Of a stretch of DNA of 11,596 bases, positions 1 through 6,487 are shown in pieces. The DNA lies in assembly GCA_030043855.1 (NCBI GenBank), contig JASHWW010000162.1, positions 1 to 11,596 of the forward strand, written 5' to 3'. The notes beneath the pieces were generated by a model. It saw only the letters and a list, made by a program, of their open reading frames with translations. It searched no databases and had not been told where the DNA came from. The translations under genes and the position numbers were made by a program. Numbering within the stretch: position 1 is the stretch's first letter; the number at the start of each line of letters is the position of its first letter. The DNA comes from Thermoplasmata archaeon (GTDB lineage Archaea > Thermoplasmatota > Thermoplasmata > Lutacidiplasmatales > UBA184).

Positions 1-443
1 AATCCGCAGTGCGGACAGGTCCCGACGAGATACCGGTCCGGCAGGAACCGCGCGTGCTTCGGGCAGAACGCTCCCTCGGCCGTGCGGCGCTGGACGAAGC
101 CGTGCTCGAGGAGCGCGAGGAACGTCTCCTGCACGGTCCGCTCGTGGACGAGGGTGTGGGTCGTCGTGTACAGGTCGAAGGAGAATCCCAGCTGCTCGAA
201 CGCCGCGCGATTGACGGCGTGGTACCGCTCCGCGACGGCGCGCGGGGCGACGCCCTCCTTCTCGGCGGTGACGAGCGTCGGCGTGCCGTGCATGTCGGAG
301 CCGGAGACGAGGAGGACCTCGTCCCCGCGCAACCGATGGTACCGCGCGAAGATGTCGCCGGGAAGGTAGGCGCCCGCGAGGTGGCCCAGGTGGAACGGGC
401 CGTTGGAGTATGGCCACGCGACCCCGACGAAGATCCGGGCCAT
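1..443 (-). CDS. metG: Methionyl-tRNA synthetase, N-terminal part (cut by window edge)
   Basis: Class I aminoacyl-tRNA synthetase that charges tRNA-Met in the cytoplasm. The first 147 codons are present, from ATG at 443-441 down to the left edge. Visible signatures are the start of the Rossmann catalytic domain (AWPYSNGPFHLGH, residues 9-21) with the class I HIGH box read as HLGH at 18-21, the GSDMHGTP block at 48-55, and the beginning of the zinc-binding connective domain (CPKH at 127-130, FLPDRYLVGTCPHC at 133-146). These match the MetG family closely. The KMSKS loop and anticodon-binding domain lie outside the window. The ATG is preceded by a strong Shine-Dalgarno sequence, GGGAGGGG at 455-448, four bases away, and a TATA-like box lies about 35 bases upstream. 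It is divergent from thyX. Nothing suggests it is broken. Confidence 0.95.
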   Translation of the reverse strand, partial: MARIFVGVAWPYSNGPFHLGHLAGAYLPGDIFARYHRLRGDEVLLVSGSDMHGTPTLVTAEKEGVAPRAVAERYHAVNRAAFEQLGFSFDLYTTTHTLVHERTVQETFLALLEHGFVQRRTAEGAFCPKHARFLPDRYLVGTCPHCG

Positions 444-475
444 CGGTCCCCTCCCGCAGTTCGACCGGACGTCCG

Positions 476-485
476 CCTATACGTT
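476..485 (-). promoter_or_regulatory. Putative TATA box for metG
   Basis: Read on the minus strand, the AT-rich run AACGTATAGG stands out in very GC-rich DNA and lies about 33-42 bases before the metG ATG. Archaeal transcription usually starts about 25 bases downstream of the box, which would leave a short leader carrying the GGGAGGGG ribosome-binding site. Assigned by position and base composition only. Confidence 0.4.
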
Positions 486-501
486 TTCGCGCACGGTTCG
501 C

Positions 502-509
502 CTTTATCG
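502..509 (+). promoter_or_regulatory. Putative TATA box for thyX (leaderless start)
   Basis: CTTTATCG, centred about 26 bases upstream of the GTG at 531. There is no Shine-Dalgarno sequence before that GTG. The spacing predicts transcription starting at or within a base or two of the start codon, that is, a leaderless mRNA. This is the main reason for preferring GTG 531 over ATG 552. Confidence 0.5.
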
Positions 510-530
510 TCCGCGCTCCGTCCGGGAACC

Positions 531-1439
531 GTGCCCGACGCCGAACCGCCGATGGGCCGGCCGTCCGTGCCCGAGGCCGACCGCGAGATCGGGGTTCGCC
601 ATCCGATCCTGGCCCACGGCTTCGTCGCCCTGGTCGACTACATGGGGAACGACGCGGCGATCGTGCAGGCGGCGCGGGTGTCGTACGGCGCCGGCACGAA
701 GACGGTCCGGGACGACCGCGGTCTGATCCGCTACCTGATGCGCCACCGCCACACGACGCCGTTCGAGATGGTCGAGGTGAAGTTCCTCGTCCGGCTCCCG
801 ATCTTCGTCGCCCGGCAGTTCATCCGCCACCGCACCAGCTCGGTCAACGAGGTCAGCGCTCGGTACAGCGTCGTCGTCGACGAGTTCGAGCCGATGCCCC
901 CGGACGCGGTCCGTCGCCAATCGACCCGCAACCGGCAGGGCCGGGGCGAGGCGCTCCCGCCCGAGGTCGTCGACCGGTTCCGCTCCGACCTGGACCGGAT
1001 CTCGCGGGACGCGTACGCCGTCTACACCCGGGCGTTGGAGGAGGGGGTCGCGCGGGAGGTCGCCCGCGTCGTCCTCCCGCTCTCCTACTACACCCAGTGG
1101 TACTGGAAGACGAACCTCTGGAACCTCTTCCACTTCCTGTCGCTCCGCCTGGACCCCCACGCCCAGGAGGAGATCCGGCTCTACGCGGCCGAGATGGCCC
1201 GGATCGCCCGCGTCCTAGCCCCGATCGCCACCGAGGCGTTCGAGGAGTTCGAACTGGCCGGGATGCACCTCGGTCGTCGCGAGCGCGTGGCGGTCCGGGA
1301 GCTCCTCGGCGGGAAGACGCCGGAGGACGCCTGCCGCGTCGCCGGCCTGCCGCTCGCGCGCGAGGACGGCCGACCGATGACCACCGGCGAGGGCGTGGAG
1401 TTCCTCGAGAAGCTCGCGGCGCTGCGCGCCCCGGGCTAG
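531..1439 (+). CDS. thyX: Flavin-dependent thymidylate synthase ThyX
   Basis: Converts dUMP to dTMP using methylenetetrahydrofolate (or an archaeal equivalent), NAD(P)H and FAD, without the ThyA chemistry. The protein is 302 aa from GTG 531. The ThyX signature RHRxxSxNExSxRY is intact (RHRTSSVNEVSARY, residues 99-112), as is the upstream flavin/dUMP-contact block RHRHTTPFE at 71-79. WYWKTNLWNLFHFLSLR (about 184-200) is the conserved C-terminal core helix. Most ThyX proteins are 210-260 aa; this one has about 60 extra C-terminal residues after the core (from GMHLGRR onward), like the longer class I remember from some bacteria. The reading frame stays open upstream to position 9, but that part is antisense to metG and has no ThyX similarity. 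ATG at 552 is the alternative start; the TATA box at 502-509 favours GTG 531. The aldehyde dehydrogenase gene follows after 30 bases, apparently with its own promoter. Confidence 0.95.
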   Translation: MPDAEPPMGRPSVPEADREIGVRHPILAHGFVALVDYMGNDAAIVQAARVSYGAGTKTVRDDRGLIRYLMRHRHTTPFEMVEVKFLVRLPIFVARQFIRHRTSSVNEVSARYSVVVDEFEPMPPDAVRRQSTRNRQGRGEALPPEVVDRFRSDLDRISRDAYAVYTRALEEGVAREVARVVLPLSYYTQWYWKTNLWNLFHFLSLRLDPHAQEEIRLYAAEMARIARVLAPIATEAFEEFELAGMHLGRRERVAVRELLGGKTPEDACRVAGLPLAREDGRPMTTGEGVEFLEKLAALRAPG

Positions 1440-1440
1440 T

Positions 1441-1449
1441 CGTATACGG
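1441..1449 (+). promoter_or_regulatory. Putative TATA box for the aldehyde dehydrogenase gene (leaderless start)
   Basis: CGTATACGG directly after the thyX stop codon, centred about 25-26 bases before the ATG at 1470. No Shine-Dalgarno sequence precedes that ATG. The spacing fits initiation at the start codon. The core GTATAC is palindromic, so direction is inferred from context. Confidence 0.45.
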
Positions 1450-1469
1450 CCCGCGACCTTCGGCGGGCC
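1448..1469. repeat. 7-base perfect inverted repeat between TATA box and ATG
   Basis: GGCCCGC at 1448-1454 and GCGGGCC at 1463-1469 are perfect inverted repeats separated by 8 bases; the right arm ends exactly at the ATG. It could form a hairpin at the end of a thyX read-through transcript, or be a two-fold symmetric operator in the initiator region. No T-run follows, so it is not a standard terminator. In DNA this GC-rich, chance is a real possibility. Confidence 0.35.
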
Positions 1470-2954
1470 ATGACCGGCGCGGTCGTCCGCGGTCTGTTCC
1501 TCGACAACGAGACCGTTCCCCTCGGCGGCCGGGCGACCTCCCGGGTCGTCGACCCCGCCGACGGTTCGGTCGTCGGCGAGGTGGCGAAGGGAACGGGCGA
1601 CGACGCGCGGGCGGCGATCGATTCGGCCGCGCGGGCCCAGCCGGGGTGGGAAGCGGTCGGCGCCGCGGCGCGCGGAAAGATCCTCCTCCGGGCGGCGGAG
1701 CGGCTGCGGGCCCGCGCCGAGGAGCTGGCGCACCTGATCACCCGCGAGATGGGGAAGGTCCTCTACGAGAGCCGGAACGAGGTGAACGGCGCGATCGACA
1801 ATCTGGAGTACTACCCGGCGTTCGCCCGCACCCATTCGGGCGAGGAGGTCGCGGGGCTGCCCACCGGCGAGTCGCTGCGGCTCCTCTGGCTGCCCCGGGG
1901 GGTCGTGGTGGGGATCACCCCGTGGAACTTCCCGGCGGCGACGGTGACCCGGAAGATCGCCCCGGCCCTGCTGGGCGGGAATACGATGGTGCTCAAGCCG
2001 TCAAGCGCCACGCCCCTCACGTCGTTGCTCCTCGCCGAAGCGCTCCGGGACGCCGGGCTCCCGCCGGGGGTCCTGAACGTCGTGACCGGGCCGGGCGGTG
2101 AGCTCGGCCCGGCGCTGATCCAGCACCCGAAGTGCTCCACCGTGACCCTGACCGGCTCGACCGCGAGCGGCATCGAGGTGCTGAAGCTCGCCGCGCCAGG
2201 CGTCGTGAAGTGTCTCCTCGAGCTCGGCGGGAAGGCGCCCGTCCTCGTCGGCCGCGACGCGGACCTCGACTGGGCCGCCCGCGCGACCGTCTGGGCGCGG
2301 TACTGGAACGCCGGCCAGGCGTGCATCGCCGCCGAGCGGTGCTACGTCGACGCCCGGATCGCGGAGCCGTTCGCGCAGAAGGTCGACACGCTCGTGCGGG
2401 CGCTCCGCGTCGGTCCGGGGCTCTCCGACCACGTCGACGTCGGTCCGCTCTACTCGCTCGGAGCGCGCGATCAGGTCGCGAAGGACGTCGAGGCGGCGGT
2501 GCGGGCGGGGGCGCGGGTCTCGGTCGGCGGCGGTGCGCCCGGCGGGGCCCTCGCCCGGGGCGCGTTCTACCTGCCGACGGTCCTCCAGAACGTCGACGAC
2601 GCCAATCCGATCGCGCGCGACGAGATCTTCGGCCCCGTCCTCCCGGTCCTCACGTTCGCCGACTGGGACGAGGCGATCCGTCGCGCGAACGAGAGCATCT
2701 ACGGGCTGTCGAGCTACGTCTTCACCCGCGACGTCTCGCTCGCCGAGAAGGCCGCGCGGGAGCTGAAGTTCGGGGAGACGTACGTGAACCGGGTCGGTCC
2801 CGAGACACCGCAGGGCTACCACGCGGGGTTCCGGCAGAGCGGGCTCGGCGGCGAGGGGACCGTGTGGGGCGTCCGCGACTACCTTCAGCTCAAGAGCGTC
2901 TACGTCGACTGGAAGGAGCCGCATCGGGCCGACTACTTCCCGCCGTACCCCTGA
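1470..2954 (+). CDS. NAD(P)-dependent aldehyde dehydrogenase (possible glyceraldehyde dehydrogenase)
   Basis: Oxidises an aldehyde to the acid with NAD(P)+ in the cytoplasm. The 494 aa length is normal for the ALDH superfamily. Key elements are all present: PWNFP with the oxyanion Asn153, cofactor-site Lys176 (VLKPSS), the Rossmann loop TGSTASG at 228-234, general base Glu251 in LELGGK, catalytic Cys285 in GQAC, and the cofactor-ribose glutamate in EIFGPV at 385-390. The C-terminal block after YHAGFRQSGLG (450-460) is intact. The nearest functional guess is the NADP+-dependent glyceraldehyde dehydrogenase of the non-phosphorylative Entner-Doudoroff pathway known in Thermoplasma and Picrophilus, because the convergent neighbour is a glycerate 2-kinase. 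Lactaldehyde, succinate-semialdehyde or another aldehyde remains possible; the substrate cannot be read from the motifs. ATG 1470 fits the TATA spacing. The last 65 bases overlap the 3' end of the glycerate kinase gene on the other strand. Confidence 0.93.
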   Translation: MTGAVVRGLFLDNETVPLGGRATSRVVDPADGSVVGEVAKGTGDDARAAIDSAARAQPGWEAVGAAARGKILLRAAERLRARAEELAHLITREMGKVLYESRNEVNGAIDNLEYYPAFARTHSGEEVAGLPTGESLRLLWLPRGVVVGITPWNFPAATVTRKIAPALLGGNTMVLKPSSATPLTSLLLAEALRDAGLPPGVLNVVTGPGGELGPALIQHPKCSTVTLTGSTASGIEVLKLAAPGVVKCLLELGGKAPVLVGRDADLDWAARATVWARYWNAGQACIAAERCYVDARIAEPFAQKVDTLVRALRVGPGLSDHVDVGPLYSLGARDQVAKDVEAAVRAGARVSVGGGAPGGALARGAFYLPTVLQNVDDANPIARDEIFGPVLPVLTFADWDEAIRRANESIYGLSSYVFTRDVSLAEKAARELKFGETYVNRVGPETPQGYHAGFRQSGLGGEGTVWGVRDYLQLKSVYVDWKEPHRADYFPPYP

Positions 2955-4272
2955 CCCCGCCCGGGCCGGTCCCGATCAACCCCAGATGCAGGTCCATCAC
3001 GTTCGTTCCGGTCGGACCCGGTCGCCATAAGCGTCCCAGCCGCCGGAGCGCGTCGTAGCCCGCGTGGCGTTCGAGCGCCGTGCGCAGGTCGACCCCCACA
3101 CGTCGCGCGTCCTCCGCGGTCGCCCCGTCGACCCACCCGCCGGCGGCGTCCGTCGGTCCGTCGACGCCGTCCGTCCCGGCCGAGAGGATCAGGATCGGGC
3201 GGCCCGCCAGGATCGGCGCGGCCGCCAGGACGAACTCCTGGTTCCGACCGCCCTTGCCCGGATCGGGCCCGAGGGTCACGGTCGTCTCGCCGCCGGTCAG
3301 CCAAGCGCTCCGGGGGGCGGTTCCGGCGCGTCGCATCAACCGACGTGCGAACGCCTCCGCGACGGGGCGCGTCTCCCCGACGACCCGGCTCGATCCAACG
3401 TGCGTCGCGTACCCGCGGCGCCGTGCCTCCGCCGCGGCCCCGGCGAGGGCGACGCGATTCGTCCCACCGAACACGAACGGTCGGCCTCGGAATCGGGTGT
3501 CGCCCGGCTTGGGCGTCTCCGGGCGCAGCCCGCGCGCCCCGTCCCGGAGATATCGGCGGATCGACCCTGGGGCACGTCGCATCGCGGGGTACCGATCCCA
3601 GGCCGCGACGGCATCGCGGAACCGGCTCGGGTCGCCGACGGTCGGTCCCGAGGCGACGTCGGGCGGCGGATCCCCCACGACGTCGCTGAGGGCGACCGTG
3701 CCGAACGTCGCTGCCGTGGTCGCGACCGCGAGACGGCCCCCTTTGACCTGCGAGAGGTGACGGCGGATCGCGTTCATCGCCCCGATCGGTGCGCCGGACG
3801 ACAACAGGAGCTCGGTCGTCCGCCGAAGATCGTCGGCCGCCACGCCGGGAGAGGGCGCCTCGACCGTCGCCGATCCCCCGCCGGAGATCAGGAAGAGGAC
3901 CGCATCCCCGGACGAGGTGCCGGCCACGAACCGCAACAGCTCTCGCCCGGCACGGAAGCTCCGCGGGCCGGGCACGGGATGGTCTCCCCAGACCGCCCGT
4001 GCCGAATCCCGTGGGGCGGGGTAGCCGTGGGGTGCGATCGCGATCCCTTCGACGTCCCGTCCGAGGCACCGACTCGCCGCGTCGGCCATCGGCCCGGCAG
4101 CCTTGCCGATCGCCACGAGGTGGATGCGCCCGCCGGGCCCGACGGGGATCGGCCGCACACCGATGCGGAACCCGCGACGGGTCGTCGCGACGGACCGCCG
4201 GACCGCCTGCGCCGGATCGACCGCCCGGATGCCGGCGCGGGCGATCGCGAGCGCGTCAGAAGCGAGGGTCAT
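2890..4272 (-). CDS. Glycerate 2-kinase, MOFRL/GckA family
   Basis: ATP-dependent phosphorylation of D-glycerate to 2-phosphoglycerate, feeding lower glycolysis. The 460 aa protein shows the N-terminal GckA-type domain with IGKAAGPM (55-62), the glycine-rich ISGGGSATVEAP (129-140), and LSDVVGDPPPDVASGPT (195-211). The C-terminal MOFRL domain contains TGGETTVTLG (326-335), KGGRNQEFVLA (340-350) and SAGTDGVDGPTDAAGGWVD (364-382). In Thermoplasmata this family is the glycerate kinase of the non-phosphorylative Entner-Doudoroff route. The ATG at 4272 lies inside the end of the oxidoreductase gene (17-base overlap), with a weak GAAGG five to ten bases upstream, so the two are probably co-transcribed and perhaps translationally coupled. 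Family members normally end soon after the TGTNV(N/M)DL block (421-428). Here about 26 further residues, rich in Gly, Arg and Ser, run antisense into the aldehyde dehydrogenase gene and look like read-on rather than domain. Confidence 0.93.
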   Translation of the reverse strand: MTLASDALAIARAGIRAVDPAQAVRRSVATTRRGFRIGVRPIPVGPGGRIHLVAIGKAAGPMADAASRCLGRDVEGIAIAPHGYPAPRDSARAVWGDHPVPGPRSFRAGRELLRFVAGTSSGDAVLFLISGGGSATVEAPSPGVAADDLRRTTELLLSSGAPIGAMNAIRRHLSQVKGGRLAVATTAATFGTVALSDVVGDPPPDVASGPTVGDPSRFRDAVAAWDRYPAMRRAPGSIRRYLRDGARGLRPETPKPGDTRFRGRPFVFGGTNRVALAGAAAEARRRGYATHVGSSRVVGETRPVAEAFARRLMRRAGTAPRSAWLTGGETTVTLGPDPGKGGRNQEFVLAAAPILAGRPILILSAGTDGVDGPTDAAGGWVDGATAEDARRVGVDLRTALERHAGYDALRRLGRLWRPGPTGTNVMDLHLGLIGTGPGGVRGTAGSSRPDAAPSSRRRRS

Positions 4273-5452
4273 CGCCGCCTTCGAGCGTGAACCCGGGGCG
4301 CGGCGCGAACTCGGCGATCGGCCCCGCGAAGCGACGGGGGTCGGCCGGCCCGAGCCGCTCGAGCTCGCGGTCGTCGTCGCCGGACGACAGTACCGCCGCG
4401 AGTCGGCCCGCCGCGCCGCCGGCGCGCATCACGCCGAACCCGTTGAACCCGGCGATCACGTAGAGCCCCTCGGCGCCCGGGACCGGCCCGACGAGCGGGT
4501 GGCGGTCGGGCGTCGAGCAGCAGACCCCGGCCCACGCGCGCACCAGCTCCGCTTCGGCCCAACCGGGGAACCGCTCGGCGAACGTCTCGGCGACGTGGGC
4601 CACGAACGCATCGTCCCCCCCGATCCGGAACGTGTCGGGGTCGACCTCGACCAGCTCCGTGCCGTCCCCGGCCAGGATCCGGCCGTTCTGCTCGGGCCGG
4701 ACGTAGACGTCGGTGTCGAGATCGTGCGCCGACGGCAGGTCGGCGGGGGCCGGTGGCGCCGGCCGCAGGATCGCCGCCTGCGTCCGGTACGGGGCGAGGG
4801 GCACCGGGTGTCCGACGCCCGCCAGGAGCCGCTTCGACCAGGCGCCCGCGGCGACCACGGCCCGCGGGGCGCGGACCATCCGGCCCCCGCAGGTGAGCTC
4901 CCACTCCCCGCCGACCGGCGCGAACCGGGCGAGCGGACGCCCGAGCCAGAAATCGACCCCGTTCGCGCGGGCGCCCTCCGCGTAGATCTGGGCGATCGCG
5001 CTCGGGGTCACGACCGCGTCGTCGACGCACCCGGTGGCGGCGACCACCCCTACGAACCGGCCCGACGGGAACCGCGCCGCGAGCTCGTCGACGGACAGCA
5101 CCCGGGACCGGACCCCCCAGCCCTCGAGGCGCTCGACCGATCGCGCGAGCGCGTCCGCGACCTCGGGACGTCGGGTCCAGCGGACGAAGCCGTTCACCGA
5201 GTAGGCCGTCGGGTCCCACCGGGCCGCGAGCGCCGCGTACTCCGATTTCGAGGCCCGGGTGACCTCGACGTCCCAGCGGTCCCAGAGCTGCTCCGTCACG
5301 ATGCCGGCGGCGCGGCCGGTGGCGCCGGCGCCGGGCGTCTGCGGGTCGAAGACGACGACCGGCCCGTGCGAGCGGGTGGCGAGGTGGAAGGCGAGCGCGC
5401 AGCCGGCGATCCCCGCTCCCAGGACGATCGTCTCGGCGCGGTCGGCCGGCAC
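4256..5452 (-). CDS. FAD-dependent oxidoreductase, DAO family (glycine/sarcosine/D-amino-acid oxidase-like)
   Basis: A 398 aa single-domain flavoprotein of the DAO superfamily, which oxidises secondary or D-amines such as sarcosine, glycine or D-amino acids. The N-terminus has the dinucleotide fold: hydrophobic strand, GAGIAG at 12-17, and an acidic residue at the end of the second strand (VVVFD, Asp36) for the FAD ribose. GATGRAAG (43-50) is the usual second FAD contact. VVAAGAWS (about 200-207) is the conserved strand before the substrate domain. The C-terminal TPDRHPLVGPVPGAEGLYV followed by GFNGFGVMRA is the classic flavin-closing block of this family. I cannot assign the substrate. The start is GTG at 5452-5450, only 22 bases after the xerA stop. 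No Shine-Dalgarno is visible there, so it probably depends on the upstream transcript. The 3' end overlaps the glycerate kinase start by 17 bases, which hints at a link to hydroxypyruvate, glyoxylate or serine metabolism, but that is inference. Confidence 0.88.
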   Translation of the reverse strand: MPADRAETIVLGAGIAGCALAFHLATRSHGPVVVFDPQTPGAGATGRAAGIVTEQLWDRWDVEVTRASKSEYAALAARWDPTAYSVNGFVRWTRRPEVADALARSVERLEGWGVRSRVLSVDELAARFPSGRFVGVVAATGCVDDAVVTPSAIAQIYAEGARANGVDFWLGRPLARFAPVGGEWELTCGGRMVRAPRAVVAAGAWSKRLLAGVGHPVPLAPYRTQAAILRPAPPAPADLPSAHDLDTDVYVRPEQNGRILAGDGTELVEVDPDTFRIGGDDAFVAHVAETFAERFPGWAEAELVRAWAGVCCSTPDRHPLVGPVPGAEGLYVIAGFNGFGVMRAGGAAGRLAAVLSSGDDDRELERLGPADPRRFAGPIAEFAPRPGFTLEGGDDPRF

Positions 5453-5474
5453 GGCGGACGGAGTCGGCCGGGGG

Positions 5475-6389
5475 TTAATACTGCGGCTTGGCCCGCTGGT
5501 ACGCGTCGCGGAGCGACTGCGTGTCGACGTGGGTGTAGATCTGCGTCGTGGCGACCGACGCGTGGCCGAGCAGCTTCTGGATGTAGCGGATGTCGCACCC
5601 GCGCGACAGGAGCGCGGTGGCGAGCGTGTGGCGGAGCATGTGCGGGGTGACGCGGCGCGGGATCCCGGCCGACTGGGCCGCCCGCCGGACGATCCGCTCC
5701 ACCGTGACCGGTCCGACCGGGAACAGTCGCGGGTTGGACGTCCCCGAGAGGGTCCGCTCCGTGAGATACCGGTCGATCGCGGCGCGGGTCCGGTCCTCCA
5801 TCACGACCTCCCGGTCCTTGTCGCCCTTGCCGCTGCGGACGTGGAGCACGTTCCGCTCGAACTCGAGGTCCTCGAGCAGGAGGTGGCAGAGCTCGCCGAC
5901 CCGCAGCCCGCAGAAGGCGAGGACGTGGACGATCGCGCTGTCGCGCGGGGAGTCCTTGACCGCCTCGAACAGCCGGTGCATCTCCTCCTCCGCGAGGTAG
6001 CGGGGCAGGCGCTCCGGCCGCCGCGGCGGCTGGAGCTGGTCGGCGGTCGAGAGGCCGAAGCTCCGGAACAGGCAGGCGAGTCCGCGGACGGTCGTGTAGA
6101 GCGAGTTCTTCGAATAGTGTCGCTGCAGCACCAGGTACTCCCGGAACGCCTCCAGGTCCCGGAGCGTCACCTCGTCAAGCGGCTTCTGGGAGAAGGCGAG
6201 GAACGTCCGCGCGATGTGCCCGTACTGTTTGACGGTGCACGGACTCCGTTCCTGCGACTGGAGCATCCGCTGGAACCGATCGACCATGTCGGTGACGCTG
6301 AACGCCGGGCTCGTCGCCTCGGCCCCCGAGATCGACGGCGATCGGCGCGGGACCGCCGGCACGCGGACGATGCCTCCGGTCGATGCCAT
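5475..6389 (-). CDS. xerA: XerA-like tyrosine recombinase
   Basis: Site-specific recombinase of the phage-integrase family; archaeal XerA resolves chromosome dimers at a dif-like site. The 304 aa protein has an N-terminal SAM-like DNA-binding domain (about 30-115) and a C-terminal catalytic domain with the full residue set: Arg163 (CGLRVGEL), Lys188 (SGKGDKDR), His250 and Arg253 (HMLRHTLAT), His276 (LLGHASVATT) and nucleophile Tyr285 (IYTHV). It is a short core-type Xer protein with no phage or integron genes around it, which favours a housekeeping role. The first 30 residues or so, up to VTDMVDRF, are low in complexity (Ser, Pro, Ala, Arg) and are probably disordered. The TATA-like box 28 bases upstream of ATG 6389 supports that ATG and a leaderless transcript. 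No attachment or dif site was recognised. It appears to be the first gene of a minus-strand series with the oxidoreductase and glycerate kinase genes. Confidence 0.92.
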   Translation of the reverse strand: MASTGGIVRVPAVPRRSPSISGAEATSPAFSVTDMVDRFQRMLQSQERSPCTVKQYGHIARTFLAFSQKPLDEVTLRDLEAFREYLVLQRHYSKNSLYTTVRGLACLFRSFGLSTADQLQPPRRPERLPRYLAEEEMHRLFEAVKDSPRDSAIVHVLAFCGLRVGELCHLLLEDLEFERNVLHVRSGKGDKDREVVMEDRTRAAIDRYLTERTLSGTSNPRLFPVGPVTVERIVRRAAQSAGIPRRVTPHMLRHTLATALLSRGCDIRYIQKLLGHASVATTQIYTHVDTQSLRDAYQRAKPQY

Positions 6390-6411
6390 CGGCGCTCGCT
6401 GGCCGGGATTT

Positions 6412-6423
6412 GCCTAATAATCG
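6412..6423 (-). promoter_or_regulatory. Putative TATA box for xerA (leaderless start)
   Basis: On the minus strand CGATTATTAGGC is the only AT-rich run near the gene, centred about 28 bases before the xerA ATG. No Shine-Dalgarno sequence sits before that ATG. Together with the plus-strand box at 6460-6468 it forms a compact divergent promoter region of 98 bases. Confidence 0.5.
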
Positions 6424-6459
6424 TATGCGCGCAGTGGAAGGTCGCGCGGTCGCGGTTCG

Positions 6460-6468
6460 CTAAATATC
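6460..6468 (+). promoter_or_regulatory. Putative TATA box for the tRNA thiolase operon (leaderless start)
   Basis: CTAAATATC, centred about 24 bases upstream of GTG 6488. It is the best TATA match in the window. Preceding GC-rich sequence lacks a Shine-Dalgarno site, so the operon's first gene is predicted to be translated from a leaderless mRNA. Confidence 0.55.
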
Positions 6469-6487
6469 GCCGGGCGGTTCGCACGCC

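Noticed and set aside
9..530. Open frame upstream of thyX that would give a 476 aa fusion protein
   Set aside because: It is antisense to the methionyl-tRNA synthetase gene, has no ThyX similarity, and the TATA spacing puts the start at GTG 531.
444..530. A possible small RNA or hidden gene in the metG-thyX gap
   Set aside because: Only 87 bases, fully explained by two divergent TATA-like boxes and the metG ribosome-binding site.
410..2101. 563 aa plus-strand open frame
   Set aside because: Out of frame with both thyX and the aldehyde dehydrogenase; Arg/Pro-rich shadow without motifs.
3064..4290. 408 aa plus-strand open frame
   Set aside because: It lies wholly opposite the glycerate kinase gene; composition is Arg/Pro/Gly-rich shadow typical of high-GC DNA and no domain is recognisable.
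4103..5650. 515 aa plus-strand open frame
   Set aside because: Opposite the FAD oxidoreductase and part of xerA, both of which have complete family motifs; the plus frame has none.
5475..6389. xerA as an integrase of a mobile element or integron
   Set aside because: No tRNA or attachment site, cassette, phage or transposon genes nearby; size and motifs match core archaeal XerA, with housekeeping genes on both sides.
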